Shown: one piece after another, positions 26,464 to 36,278 of the stretch
Layout of the letters: each line of letters begins with the position of its first letter
Numbering within the stretch: the first letter of the stretch is position 1
NCBI GenBank assembly: GCA_034678485.1
Contig: JAXDBU010000140.1
Coordinates: 1-64,000, forward strand
DNA length: 64,000 nt
Direction: 5' to 3'
From: PLanc-01 sp034678485
Lineage (GTDB): Bacteria; Planctomycetota; Phycisphaerae; Sedimentisphaerales; Anaerobacaceae
Translations under genes and position numbers: made by a program
Notes under the pieces: model-generated
Database searches by the model: none
What the model was told of the DNA's origin: nothing
The model's input: only the letters and a program-made list of their open reading frames with translations

Positions 26464-26786
26464 CTCGGTCCATCCCGGATCTACTACGAAAAGGCCAGTC
26501 CCGCTGGGCTCACCAAACGCACTGCGGAACATTCCAAATAGACACATTGCGCTTCGTAATGTACATGCCCACGGGGTCTGGTATCCAGTATTCTACTGTC
26601 TGCGATCTCTCGGCCCCATTGTAATACCGATTTGACGGATAACAAGTCTTGTATTCCGGAATTCTCGTCAAAGCTTAAAATAAGGGATGACCCGCGAGAG
26701 TCCCTCCAAGTACCCCACCGACGCAAAGACGCCTTAAAGCGTAGACGAAGGGCTGACCGTCGAAGTCCCCAGAGTGTTAATGCGCC

Positions 26787-27326
26787 TCAACTGTATGTCC
26801 AATAAACATACAACTGCTGGCTATCTATATCGTAGAATATCATGTAGCGTGCAGGAGCTTTTTCGAAGTTGTGGTAGTACCAGCCGTGGTGGATGTCATA
26901 GACACTCTTGAACCAGGGCTCCGAGCGGATGCCAATGTCCTTGGCAATGCAGAACAACTCGGGGTTGCTGATGAACTCCGGAGTACCAGTGAGTGAATGA
27001 GTCGCCAGAATCCGATACTGGTCGCCTACGATTACGAATTCGATGTAGCATTTGGCATCGGCTCTGCGAAGATAGTTCAACGCTTGGTCTGCAGACGCAG
27101 TGAATTTCACGTTCAGGTACTTTGCGAAGCTCCCACCCACCCGATAACGCACATCAGCAACGCTATTGGCTAACACCGGTAACCTCCGAGACGATAGAGC
27201 CTCGTTGGCACGTCGAATTGTCTCTGCAGCTGACACCTGAGGAGTTGAGCGATCACATGATAGCGATAATTCACACAGCAAGCAGCAGACGATCGTCGTA
27301 GCGATTGCAGACATCAAGTGTCTCAT
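26787..27326 (-). CDS. Hypothetical exported lipoprotein
   Basis: A 179-residue protein with a signal peptide and a plausible lipobox (LSLS-Cys24). The mature part is Tyr-rich and has no motif I recognise; YNFEKAPARY-like aromatic strands suggest a small beta domain. The ATG at 27326 has GAGG eight bases upstream. The base composition is lower in GC than the surrounding core genes, as for the previous gene, so both may be recent arrivals. Confidence 0.6.
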   Translation of the reverse strand: MRHLMSAIATTIVCCLLCELSLSCDRSTPQVSAAETIRRANEALSSRRLPVLANSVADVRYRVGGSFAKYLNVKFTASADQALNYLRRADAKCYIEFVIVGDQYRILATHSLTGTPEFISNPELFCIAKDIGIRSEPWFKSVYDIHHGWYYHNFEKAPARYMIFYDIDSQQLYVYWTYS

Positions 27327-27736
27327 CTCTTGACCTCAATGGCGCATTAACACACGCAGTACAACACGGCCGTTCGGAGATGGCACGAGCGATCCGGTAG
27401 CGCCGTGAACTTCTTGAGACCGGGGACTCGGTCCCCAGACCCCTGGGGTTTTTCGCTTTGAACCAGGAACAGGGTGAAGGGAAGGCGACGCTGGGTACCC
27501 ACAACGTCGCCCCTGTCCCTGGGTCGCGACGGCGCTCGGGTTGTTTCCCAGCAGAGCCCTATCCTCCGTCACCATTTCGCCCGCCATTTGGACTGGCACA
27601 ACGATCCAACTCATCTCGACCTCGCCCGACTCGTCCGACAAACCGGAACCGCCAAGCACTTCGTCGCCGCTTCATCGAGTATCGCGAAATGGGTTGCGGG
27701 AAGCAAGAACAAAGCGGGAAGACCGCCCGAGAAATT

Positions 27737-27882
27737 CGAATATCGAAATCCGAAATCCGAAACAAATTCAAAGCACAAAGCTCAAATAACCGAAACGCTG
27801 CCGCACGCCGGAGAGTCCGTTTGGATCATTGAGGCTTCTGGTCATTCGTGCTTGTTTCGGATTTCGAGTTTCGTGCTTCGAG
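27737..27882. repeat. Imperfect inverted repeat of CGAAATCCGAAA type
   Basis: The left arm 27737-27776 has tandem CGAAATC units and AAACAAATTCAAAGCAC; the right arm 27841-27882 is its rough reverse complement (CGTGCTTGTTTCGGATTTCGAG). The 27327-27925 interval has no other recognisable feature. Confidence 0.6.
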
Positions 27883-27925
27883 TTTGCCCACCGGTGGTTC
27901 CGGGCACCAGCGGTGAGCCCGCGTG

Positions 27926-28531
27926 TCACGCACCGTCGGGCGTGATGTCCTCGAAGCAGGCCGGGGCGCGTTCCTTGAGGATTGCCAGCATCTTGGTGCA
28001 GGCTTTGCGGATCTCCCACTGGGCTTTGGCCGACAGGCGGAGCTTGAAGATGTGACGCCACTCGCGGAAATCCGCGGAGACCACGATCTCGCTGACGCAG
28101 GCGTTGGGCAGCACGAAGCGAGCGTCCTCCTTTTTGAGGCCGCGATCCCGCCACTTGCGATACATCTGCTGGATCGTCTGCATGTCCCGGCGGAAGTCCT
28201 CGACGTACTCGGGCGGCAGCGTCTCGGGCAGGACGTAGGCGAACTGGCCCTCGTTGACGTACCGCTGCGACTGCTGCGAGACCGCCATGAGCCGATGGCG
28301 GACGAGCTGGTGCGTCATCGCACGCGAGCAGTTGCGGATGCGGAACGTCGCGTAGGCGTGCTCCAGAGGGGATTCATGGCCCATCTTGAGCAGACGCTTG
28401 ATGAACGCGGCGTCGGAGTCTTCCTCAATGCGGTCGAAACTCAGATAGCACGTCCTTCCGGCCTGCTCGATCACCTTCTCGGCATCGGGCGTGATCGCAA
28501 CAAGCTCCACTTCCAGTTGAACGTCAGACAC
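27926..28531 (-). CDS. thyX: Flavin-dependent thymidylate synthase
   Basis: A 201-residue ThyX that makes dTMP from dUMP with methylene-tetrahydrofolate and FADH2. The signature RHRLMAVSQQSQR (residues 78-90) is the ThyX motif, and QRYVNEGQFAYVLP and SADFREWRHIFKLRL are typical. The start is GTG at 28531 after GGAGG. Its first eight bases (GTGTCTGA) overlap the stop of the upstream methyltransferase-reductase gene, so the two are translationally coupled and share the methylene-THF branch point. Confidence 0.95.
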   Translation of the reverse strand: MSDVQLEVELVAITPDAEKVIEQAGRTCYLSFDRIEEDSDAAFIKRLLKMGHESPLEHAYATFRIRNCSRAMTHQLVRHRLMAVSQQSQRYVNEGQFAYVLPETLPPEYVEDFRRDMQTIQQMYRKWRDRGLKKEDARFVLPNACVSEIVVSADFREWRHIFKLRLSAKAQWEIRKACTKMLAILKERAPACFEDITPDGA

Positions 28532-30389
28532 TCGCGACCTCCGCTTTGCCCAGCACCGCCAGGGCGGTCGCGACGTTGCCGAACGGGGCGCTGACCGCGA
28601 ACCCTGCGACGTGCGGGCGGATCTGCTCGACCAGTTCCTGCGCGATCTCGATGCCCAGGACGCGCCCCTGCTCTTTCGTCGTCGCCCGGCTCATGCGATC
28701 CAGCAGGCGCGGAGGGACGACGACGCCGGGGACTTCGTTGGCCATGAACTCCGCATTCTTGAAACTCGTGAACGGCCAGATCCCCGCGATGATCGGGATA
28801 CGAGAGTCCTGCGTCGCCTCCAGGAAACGCGACAGACAATCCGGATCGAAGACCGGCTGGGTGATTGCGAACTCCGCGCCGGCAACGACCTTCTGTCTGA
28901 AGCGGTCGATCTCCCGCTCCAAATCGGCCGCGACCGGATTGGCGCCCACGCCGATCACAACCGAGGTGGGCGGGTCGATGCTGTTGCCGCCGATATCGAC
29001 GCCGCGATTGAGGTTGCGAGCGACCCCCGTCAAGGCGACGGAGTCCATGTCGAAGACGCCCGTGGCGCTGGGATACTCGCCCAGCTTCGGCGGGTCGCCC
29101 GTGATGATCAACAGATTCCGCACGCCAATCGCCGAAGCCCCGAGGATATCCGACTGCATCCCGATCAGGTTGCGATCCCGACAACAGAAGTGCAGAATGG
29201 CCTCGATACCGGCGTCCTGCTGAATCTTCACCGCCGTGACCAAGGGCGACAGGCGAGAGCTCGCACGCGGACCATCCGGGATGTTGATCGCATCAACGCC
29301 CGCTTCGGCGCACCGGCGGGCCTTGTCCAAGATGGCCGTCACATCCACACCACGAGGCGGCGTCATCTCAATCGTTGTCACGACCTGGCCGGCCGCCAGC
29401 TTCGCTCCGAACAGGGATCTCTTCGCCAGCGGCTCGGGCTCCTTCAGAATGGGCCCTTGGGCGGCGCGGGGTCCCGGCGAGACGGAGACCGCGGCACCGG
29501 TCGCCACTCTGCTGAGCGAGCGGACCGCCCGCACGATTTCGCGGATGTGGTCCGGCGTGGTGCCGCAGCAGCCGCCGATGATCCGGGCGCCTTTCTCGTA
29601 GAACCGCTTGGCGTACTCCGCCATGTACTCCGGCGTGCACATGTACAGTTGTCGGCCCTCGACTTGTCGGGGCATGCCGGCGTTCGGCTGCACCGCGATG
29701 GGCTTGTCCGTCACACGCCGGATCAACTCCAAGCTGCCGAGCATGCCGGAAGGACCCACCGAGCAGTTCAGGCCCACGGCGGTCACCGCCTCTTCCCTCG
29801 CGATCCTGACGATGGCCTGGTCGATCCGCTCGCCGTAGATCGTCTCACCGCCCTCATTCACCGTCATCTGAGCGAGGATCGGGATCTGACTGAGACCACA
29901 GATCGCCCGAATCGCGATCAGCAACTCTTCTGTATTCGAGAAGGTCTCGAGGATCAAGAAGTCCGCCCCCCCTTCCACAAGGGCCCTGCCCTGCTCCTCG
30001 AACACCTGCCCGGCCTTCTCGGGGGTGATGGGCCCGTACTCGGTCAGCTCGCAGCCCAACGGCCCGATCGCACCGGCCACCAACACGGCGTCCTTTACGA
30101 CCTCTTTGGCGATGCGGACCCCGGCGCGGTTGATCGGTCCAACCTCGCCCGCCAAGCCGAACTTGGACAGCTTGACGCGGTTTGCCCCAAAGGTATTGGT
30201 CTCGACGAAATCGGCGCCGGCTTCGATATAGCCGTCGTGGACGGCTCGGACCAGCTTGGGATCGGCTACATTCAACTCATCGAAACACCGATTGAGGAAG
30301 ACGCCATGTTGATACAGCATCGTCCCCATGGCGCCGTCGCCGACGAGGACCCGCTCCGCGATTCTCTCTTCGAAAGCAGATCGTTCCAA
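28524..30389 (-). CDS. Bifunctional homocysteine S-methyltransferase / methylenetetrahydrofolate reductase
   Basis: A 621-residue fusion. The N-terminal half (about 1-300) is a homocysteine methyltransferase barrel with GDGAMGTMLY, ETNTFGANRVKL, ILETFSNTEEL, GLNCSVGP and the zinc motif IGGCCGTTPDHI. The C-terminal half (about 330-620) is MetF: VVTTIEMTPPRGVD, INIPDGPRASSR, LLIITGDPPKLGEYPSATGVFD and AEFAITQPVFD. It makes 5-methyl-THF and methylates homocysteine. The start is uncertain: a TTG at 30389 with GAGG upstream begins the conserved part, though the frame is open to 30590. thyX overlaps its 3' end. Confidence 0.9.
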   Translation of the reverse strand: MERSAFEERIAERVLVGDGAMGTMLYQHGVFLNRCFDELNVADPKLVRAVHDGYIEAGADFVETNTFGANRVKLSKFGLAGEVGPINRAGVRIAKEVVKDAVLVAGAIGPLGCELTEYGPITPEKAGQVFEEQGRALVEGGADFLILETFSNTEELLIAIRAICGLSQIPILAQMTVNEGGETIYGERIDQAIVRIAREEAVTAVGLNCSVGPSGMLGSLELIRRVTDKPIAVQPNAGMPRQVEGRQLYMCTPEYMAEYAKRFYEKGARIIGGCCGTTPDHIREIVRAVRSLSRVATGAAVSVSPGPRAAQGPILKEPEPLAKRSLFGAKLAAGQVVTTIEMTPPRGVDVTAILDKARRCAEAGVDAINIPDGPRASSRLSPLVTAVKIQQDAGIEAILHFCCRDRNLIGMQSDILGASAIGVRNLLIITGDPPKLGEYPSATGVFDMDSVALTGVARNLNRGVDIGGNSIDPPTSVVIGVGANPVAADLEREIDRFRQKVVAGAEFAITQPVFDPDCLSRFLEATQDSRIPIIAGIWPFTSFKNAEFMANEVPGVVVPPRLLDRMSRATTKEQGRVLGIEIAQELVEQIRPHVAGFAVSAPFGNVATALAVLGKAEVASV

Positions 30390-30510
30390 GCACTCTATCC
30401 TCAAAGCCAAGTATCCGTACCAGAACACCCGGAAAATAGCCGCAAGAGGACCTCGATGCAAACATTTTTGAGTTTGCCGGGAGCTGCACGCCTGCCTGCA
30501 AACCCGACAG

Positions 30511-30537
30511 GATACGGTTCTTCGCCGAAACCGTATC
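30511..30537 (-). promoter_or_regulatory. Hairpin in the leader of the homocysteine methyltransferase-MTHFR gene
   Basis: GATACGGTT (30511-30519) and AACCGTATC (30529-30537) form a perfect 9-bp stem with a 9-base loop, about 120 bases before the start. No SAM, SAH or cobalamin riboswitch consensus was recognised around it. Confidence 0.35.
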
Positions 30538-30715
30538 GGACCATCCCTCATACCACTCCCGTCCGACACAGTCGTTACGACCGCTTCCACCGGTTTTATG
30601 GGACGCGATCCTCTCGAAGGCTGCGGCGGTTCCGCCCGATGCCAAGCCCGTGGCGCGGGGGGATCTCAATGCCCGTCCACATGACGTAAAGCCCGCATTT
30701 AAGGCGGCATAAGTA

Positions 30716-30745
30716 TTGACTCGATAAAGGTTAATATGGTATACT
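30716..30745 (+). promoter_or_regulatory. Promoter of the DUF11 lipoprotein gene
   Basis: TTGACT (30716-30721), an 18-base spacer and TATACT (30740-30745) form a good vegetative promoter. The transcript would carry a leader of roughly 295 nt (to 31047) in which no known motif was recognised. Confidence 0.6.
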
Positions 30746-31047
30746 TAGGCAATACCGGCAAGAGTCCGAGTCTTGTCCCCACGATGCTTCGATGGTATGA
30801 TCTATGTGGGAAGATGCACTGTTGGCGGTGGGAAGACGCTGTTTCTATGCCGTGGGCGTCGACGGGCAGCGAAGTGGCCTTTTGCGCCGACGAGGGAGGG
30901 CACTGATCGTCTCTCCTGGCAGCGATATCGTTAGACCTGTCTCGGAGTTTGCCCCTTCGCCTTCCGGCTGCTGATTGAATGAGGTGCGTTGCTGCAGCAT
31001 GGGGGTGAATTCGCGGGTGAGTATTCGGGTGTTAAAGGAGCGGTGTG

Positions 31048-32862
31048 ATGAAGAAGGTTTGGGTAGTCCTATTACTCGTGTTCGGCGTGCTGCTCTCGGG
31101 ATGCCAGAGCCCGGACAATCTGCAAAGTGTCGGCGAAACCCAACCTACGGCGCCGACGACCGGGCGCAGCTACTTCTGGGACAGCAACCTCAGACCCACT
31201 GCGACGGTTCCGTCACAGCCGCGGCCGAAACAGCAAGCACTGCAACCGTGGACGCAGGAGCAGACGGAGGAGCAGGTCGCAACGGCGGAGGTCGAACCGA
31301 TGACCACGCCGGCTGTCGTTTCCTCCGTCGCCATGCACCCGCAGGTCGTGACCGCCTCCGTGGACACGGTTCGGCCGAGCATGTCGGGCCCAACGGTCTC
31401 GACGTACGGCAGAACCGTACCGGTTGGTCGGGATCTCGTGTCGGTCGACGAACCGGCGAGCAGCAGTCTGTCCATCACGTACCCCAGGCCGGACTACGGC
31501 ATCATTCAGGTCGACAAGACGATGCCGCAGGAGATCCGATTGAACACGCCGTTTGCCTATGTGATTCGCGTCACCAACCTCACGGAGATGATGCTTACCG
31601 AAATCACGATCACGGAGACCGTCGCCAAGGATTTCGAGTTCAAAGGGTCCGAGCCCGCGGCACGGGCCGAAGGGGACAGTCTGGTGTGGCAGATCGACTC
31701 GCTGGGCCCACGGGCCAGCAAGAGCATCAAGGTCTCCGGCGCCGCCACCGCCGCCAGACCCCTGACGCACTATACAGCCATCACTCACACGGTCCGCGAC
31801 GACGTCACCATGAACGTGGTCGAGCCCACGCTGGAACTGGTGAAGATCGCGCCGGCCGAGGCGCTGTTGTGTGAACCGATCCAGGTGGACTTCGTCGTCA
31901 CGAACACCGGCACCGGCACGGCCCAGAACGTTCAGATCGTCGACACGCTCCCGGCCGGATTGGAGACAACGGACGGCAAAGGCAAGATCGTCCTCGACGC
32001 CGGTCCCGTGCCCGCCGGGGAATCCAAACGATTCTCCATCAAGCTGCGGGCGACGAAGACCGGAACGTACGTCAATAAGGCGGTGGCCACCTCCGCGAGC
32101 GGTCAGAAGGTCGAGTCCGAGGCGACGATGACCAACATTCGCCAGCCGGTCCTGACCCTGAACAAGGTCGGCCCACGACGTCAGTATCTGGGTCGTTCGA
32201 TCAGCTACGAGTTGACGGTCACGAACAAGGGCGACGGTCCCGCCCAGAACACGGTCATCGAGGACATTATTCCGCCGGGCGTCACCTCCATCGAGGCAAC
32301 CGCCGGCGCCCAGTTCTCCGGATCGAAACTGGTCTGGGAACTCGGCACGCTCGAACCAAGCACATCGAAGACCGTGCAGGTCTCGTACACGCCGACGCGA
32401 GAAGGCGAGCTGATGTCCACTGCGACGGCCAACGCCTACTGCGCGGAGCCTGTCTCGGATTCGAGCAGGACCCTCATCACCGGGATTGCCGCCAGTCGGC
32501 TCGAGGTCGCGGATCTGGAAGACCCCGTGGAGGTCGGCACGAACACCACCTACGTGATTACGGTGACGAACGACGGCACTGCAGCGGACAACAACATTCG
32601 ACTGTCCATCGTGCTGGACGACAAGCTCCAGTACGTCACCTCTGCGGGCGCCACGGCCGGTTCCATCGTCGGCAAGACGGTCAACTTCTCGCCGCTTCGC
32701 AGCCTGGAACCCAAGGGCAAAGCCACATGGCGTCTCGTGGTCCGAGGCAACCTCCCCGGCGATGCACGACTGAGAGTCACGATGAACACCGACCAGCTCG
32801 CCCTGCCGGTGGAACAGACGGAAGCCACGCATATCTATCAGCAGATCACCAACGGAAACTGA
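31048..32862 (+). CDS. Lipoprotein with DUF11/OmcB-like repeats
   Basis: A 604-residue exported protein: signal peptide with lipobox LLSG-Cys19, then a Pro/Thr/Gln-rich linker to about residue 140, then four or five immunoglobulin-like DUF11 repeats. Each repeat has the pattern PF.Y.I.VTN, ...ITI.ET/D.LP, ..W.I..L.P..SK.I.V. Such repeats build surface or cell-wall proteins, as in the cysteine-rich OmcB of Chlamydia; the repeats here lack the Cys richness. The ATG at 31048 follows AAAGGAG; a GTG directly before it is in frame. It is monocistronic with its own promoter and terminator. Confidence 0.85.
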   Translation: MKKVWVVLLLVFGVLLSGCQSPDNLQSVGETQPTAPTTGRSYFWDSNLRPTATVPSQPRPKQQALQPWTQEQTEEQVATAEVEPMTTPAVVSSVAMHPQVVTASVDTVRPSMSGPTVSTYGRTVPVGRDLVSVDEPASSSLSITYPRPDYGIIQVDKTMPQEIRLNTPFAYVIRVTNLTEMMLTEITITETVAKDFEFKGSEPAARAEGDSLVWQIDSLGPRASKSIKVSGAATAARPLTHYTAITHTVRDDVTMNVVEPTLELVKIAPAEALLCEPIQVDFVVTNTGTGTAQNVQIVDTLPAGLETTDGKGKIVLDAGPVPAGESKRFSIKLRATKTGTYVNKAVATSASGQKVESEATMTNIRQPVLTLNKVGPRRQYLGRSISYELTVTNKGDGPAQNTVIEDIIPPGVTSIEATAGAQFSGSKLVWELGTLEPSTSKTVQVSYTPTREGELMSTATANAYCAEPVSDSSRTLITGIAASRLEVADLEDPVEVGTNTTYVITVTNDGTAADNNIRLSIVLDDKLQYVTSAGATAGSIVGKTVNFSPLRSLEPKGKATWRLVVRGNLPGDARLRVTMNTDQLALPVEQTEATHIYQQITNGN

Positions 32863-32874
32863 TTCGGAATCCTC

Positions 32875-32903
32875 ACGCCGCGGCCCCTCGGCCGCGGCGT
32901 TTT
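32875..32903 (+). terminator. Terminator of the DUF11 lipoprotein gene
   Basis: CGCCGCGGCC (32876-32885) pairs with GGCCGCGGCG (32890-32899) over ten bases, followed by TTTTC. Confidence 0.8.
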
Positions 32904-33073
32904 CATACGCTGTTCCCGCGGACCCCCCGGCTTGCGGATCGAACAATTCTGTTGCAATGCCCGGTCCAGGGGCTATACTGATGCCCTGACCCGCGTGTCA
33001 CCCGAAGCCCCGTTGGGGGACGAGGTGCACCGACTATGAGCAACCCATCCGGACCGCCGGAAAGGATGCGACG

Positions 33074-33565
33074 ATGGCAGAGAAAGACGCCGATGTCCAG
33101 AAGATCAAAGAGCTAATCAAGATCATGAAAGAGAATGATCTTGTCGAGATCGATATCCAGCACGGAGACGATCGCGTCGCGCTGCGCCGGGCTCAGCCGC
33201 AGCAGGCGACCACAATCGCACCGATAATGACCTCGTTGCCGGGAGTTGCAGGGCCGATTCTGTTGCCGCACGGCCAGGCCGCAACGGCGGAGCAGCAAGC
33301 CGCCGGAGGCGCCCGGTGTGCGGAGCTGCTGGAGATCAAGTGCCCGATCGTCGGCACGTTCTACGAGGCGCCGAGCCCCGATTCCGAGCCATACGTCGAA
33401 TCCGGCGGCCATGTGGACCCGCAGACCGTCGTCTGCATCATTGAAGCCATGAAGGTGATGAACGAGATCAAGGCCGAACTCAGTGGCACAATCGTCGAGA
33501 GGACCGTCAAGAACGGTCAGGCCGTCGAGTACGGCCAGGTGCTCTTCCGGGTCCGACCCGACTAA
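33074..33565 (+). CDS. accB: Biotin carboxyl carrier protein of acetyl-CoA carboxylase
   Basis: A 163-residue AccB with an N-terminal helical segment (KIKELIKIMKENDLVEIDI), a Gln/Ala/Pro linker and the biotinyl domain from about residue 85. Lys127 in EAMKVMNEI is the biotinylation site. PIVGTFYEAPSPDSEPYVE is the typical thumb region. It carries carboxybiotin between AccC and the transferase in fatty acid synthesis. accC follows after 76 bases. Confidence 0.96.
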   Translation: MAEKDADVQKIKELIKIMKENDLVEIDIQHGDDRVALRRAQPQQATTIAPIMTSLPGVAGPILLPHGQAATAEQQAAGGARCAELLEIKCPIVGTFYEAPSPDSEPYVESGGHVDPQTVVCIIEAMKVMNEIKAELSGTIVERTVKNGQAVEYGQVLFRVRPD

Positions 33566-33641
33566 CCCCCCTCGTATGGAGCGTTCGTCGGGGTCACGCA
33601 CAACGGGTCCCGCGGAATGCACGACGGGCAGGAGTCAACGT

Positions 33642-34979
33642 ATGGTATCGAGAATCCTGGTCGCCAATCGCGGCGAGATTGCCCTGCGAGTCATTCGCGC
33701 TTGCCGCGAGATGGGCATCGCTTCGGTCGCGGTCTACTCGGAGGCCGACAGGAATGCCCCGTACCTCCGGCTCGCCGATGAATCGGTCTGCATCGGACCG
33801 GCGGATTGCAGCCAGAGCTACCTGAACATCCCTCGGATCATCAGCGCCGCCGAAGTCACCAACGTCGACGCCATCCACCCCGGCTACGGATTCCTGGCCG
33901 AGAACGTCAACTTCGCCCAGATCTGCAATGACTGCGGCATCGGCTTTATCGGACCTCCTGTCGAGGCGATGCGTCTGCTGGGTGACAAAGTGGAGGCCCG
34001 CAAGCTCGCCAAGAAAGCGAAGGTCCCCATCGTTCCCGGCTCTGAGGGCGTTGTCCCGAACGAAGCCGAAGCGATGAAGCTGGCCAACCAGATCGGGTAT
34101 CCCGTCATCATCAAGGCCGTCGCCGGCGGCGGGGGTCGCGGCATGCGCGTCGTACACAACGACATCAGCCTGCGAGCCGCGTTCAACGCCGCACGGACCG
34201 AAGCCGAGGCCGCCTTTGGGGAGGGGGCGGTCTACATCGAGAAATTCATCGTCGAGCCGCGACACGTGGAAGTCCAGGTCATGGCCGACCAGGAGGGCAA
34301 CGCGGTCCATTTCTACGAGCGGGACTGTTCCATCCAGAGACGCCACCAGAAGATGATCGAGGAGTCGCCCTGCCCGGTGCTGGAAGACCGCGACCGTCAG
34401 CGCCTCGCGGATTCCGCGATTCGTCTGATCAAGGAGGCGAAGTACGTCAATGCCGCGACGGTGGAGTTCCTTCTGGACAAAGACAACAAGTTCTACTTCA
34501 TCGAGGTCAATACGCGTATCCAGGTGGAGCACCCGGTCACCGAGATGGTCACCGGACAAGACCTGATCAAATGGCAAATCAGAATCGCCAGCGGTCAGCC
34601 GATCAAGCTGCGTCAGAAGAGCATCAGGCACCAGGGGGTCGCGATCGAGTGTCGCATCAACGCGGAAGACCCGTCGAACAACTTCTCCCCCTGCCCGGGC
34701 ACGATCACCGAGTATATCGCCCCCGGCGGATTCGGGGTGCGAGTCGATACGCACACCCATCAAGGCTGGACGGTCACGCCGAACTACGATTCCCTGATCG
34801 CCAAGCTCATCGTCCATCAGAAGACGCGAGCCGAAGCCATCGCGACGATGCGCCGCGCCCTTCAGGAGTTCGTCATTCGCCCGATCAAGACGACGATACC
34901 CGCCTGTCTGGAGATCCTCTCTCACAACCTGTTCGTCAAAGGCAAGGTCGATACGGGCTTCGTCGAACGAAACCTCTGA
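33642..34979 (+). CDS. accC: Biotin carboxylase subunit of acetyl-CoA carboxylase
   Basis: A 445-residue ATP-grasp enzyme that carboxylates the biotin of AccB. The start VSRILVANRGEIALRVIRACREMG, the ATP loop KAVAGGGGRGMRVV, HVEVQVMADQEGN, ERDCSIQRRHQK and FIEVNTRIQVEHPVTEMVTG are all present. The ATG at 33642 has GGAG nine bases upstream; the in-frame extension to 33483 overlaps accB. It converges with lysA, 12 bases apart, with no terminator visible between them. Confidence 0.97.
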   Translation: MVSRILVANRGEIALRVIRACREMGIASVAVYSEADRNAPYLRLADESVCIGPADCSQSYLNIPRIISAAEVTNVDAIHPGYGFLAENVNFAQICNDCGIGFIGPPVEAMRLLGDKVEARKLAKKAKVPIVPGSEGVVPNEAEAMKLANQIGYPVIIKAVAGGGGRGMRVVHNDISLRAAFNAARTEAEAAFGEGAVYIEKFIVEPRHVEVQVMADQEGNAVHFYERDCSIQRRHQKMIEESPCPVLEDRDRQRLADSAIRLIKEAKYVNAATVEFLLDKDNKFYFIEVNTRIQVEHPVTEMVTGQDLIKWQIRIASGQPIKLRQKSIRHQGVAIECRINAEDPSNNFSPCPGTITEYIAPGGFGVRVDTHTHQGWTVTPNYDSLIAKLIVHQKTRAEAIATMRRALQEFVIRPIKTTIPACLEILSHNLFVKGKVDTGFVERNL

Positions 34980-34991
34980 TCCCGATCCGCG

Positions 34992-36278
34992 TCACGTCTC
35001 CAGCGCGACCAGGTCCTCATAGGTCTCGCGTCTGCGGATCACGCGGAAGCGGTCCTCTTCGACGAGGACTTCGGCGGCGCGGCCGCGAGCGTTGTAATTG
35101 CTGCTCATGGTGAACCCGTATGCGCCCGCGGTGAAAACCGCCAGGAGGTCCCCTCGTTTCACAGGCGGTATGGAACGGTCCTTGGCGAGGAAGTCGGCCC
35201 CCTCGCAGATCGGCCCGACGATGTCGACGACCTCGCCTCCATCGACCTGCGTCTCCTTGCTGCGTTGGCTCGGCACGAAACGCGCGTCGACTCGCGTGGG
35301 CCAGATGAAATGGAACGCGCCGTACAGTGAAGGACGAATCAAATCGTTCATCCCGGCGTCCACGATGACGAACTTCTTGCCGCCGCCCTGCTTGGTGTAG
35401 AGGACGCGAGTCAGGAGGATGGCCGCGTTGGCACAGATGCTCTTGCCGGGTTCGAGAATGAGCTGGAGGCCCTTGCCTCGGAGCAGGGGCACAAGCCCCG
35501 CAGCGTACTGCTCCGCGGAGGGCACCGTCTCCGTCTCGTAGTCGGCGCCGTATCCGCCGCCCAGGTCGAGCGCCTCCACGACGTGCCCTTTCTCACGAAG
35601 CCGGTCGATGAGGGGAAGGATCTTCTTCACCGCGTCGACGAAGGGATCGATGGTCTTGCCGCCTGTGCCGAGATGGACGTGGATGGCGCACAGCCGAACC
35701 GCAGAGGCGCTCGTGTACCGGTCGAAGACCGAAACCGCCCGCTCGATATCGACACCGAACTTGGTTTGCTTCTTTCCCGTCTCGAGATAGGCGTGGCTTC
35801 GGTAATCCACGTCAGGATTGACGCGGAGCGCCACCTTGAGCCGGGTGTCGGAGCCCGCGTGCTGCTCTGCGAGCCGGATGAGATTCTCCAGTTCCTCCTC
35901 CGACTCGACATTGAAGTACCCGATCCCCGCCCGAATCGCCTGGATGATCTCCTCGTCGGTCTTGCCAACGCCCGCATAGACGACCTTGGCGGGATTGCCG
36001 CCTGCTTGAAGGACACGATACAGTTCACCGCCGCTGACGATATCGAATCCACTGCCTCGTTCGGCCATCCGTCTCAGGATCTGCAGATTGCCGCACGCCT
36101 TGACCGCGAAGCAGATCATCGGGTCCAGCTCGCGGTACGCCTGCTGGATCTTCGTCAGATGATCCTCGAACGTACCTTGGCTGTAGATGTAGGTAGGCGT
36201 TCCCACCTTCGCCGCGATGCATTCGACGTCCACCCCCTCCGCGAAGAGCGTGCCGTCACGATAACGAAACAGATCCAT
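34992..36278 (-). CDS. lysA: Diaminopimelate decarboxylase
   Basis: A 428-residue fold-type III PLP enzyme producing lysine from meso-diaminopimelate. FAVKACGNLQILRRMAERGSGFDIVSGGEL has the PLP lysine; HVHLGTGG, DLGGGYGADYE, EPGKSICANAAILLT and a late DLLAVFTAGAYGFTMSSNYNARGRAAEVLV are the expected blocks. The ATG at 36278 follows TAGGAG. The upstream interval 36279-36631 has no gene or clear signal. Confidence 0.95.
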   Translation of the reverse strand: MDLFRYRDGTLFAEGVDVECIAAKVGTPTYIYSQGTFEDHLTKIQQAYRELDPMICFAVKACGNLQILRRMAERGSGFDIVSGGELYRVLQAGGNPAKVVYAGVGKTDEEIIQAIRAGIGYFNVESEEELENLIRLAEQHAGSDTRLKVALRVNPDVDYRSHAYLETGKKQTKFGVDIERAVSVFDRYTSASAVRLCAIHVHLGTGGKTIDPFVDAVKKILPLIDRLREKGHVVEALDLGGGYGADYETETVPSAEQYAAGLVPLLRGKGLQLILEPGKSICANAAILLTRVLYTKQGGGKKFVIVDAGMNDLIRPSLYGAFHFIWPTRVDARFVPSQRSKETQVDGGEVVDIVGPICEGADFLAKDRSIPPVKRGDLLAVFTAGAYGFTMSSNYNARGRAAEVLVEEDRFRVIRRRETYEDLVALET

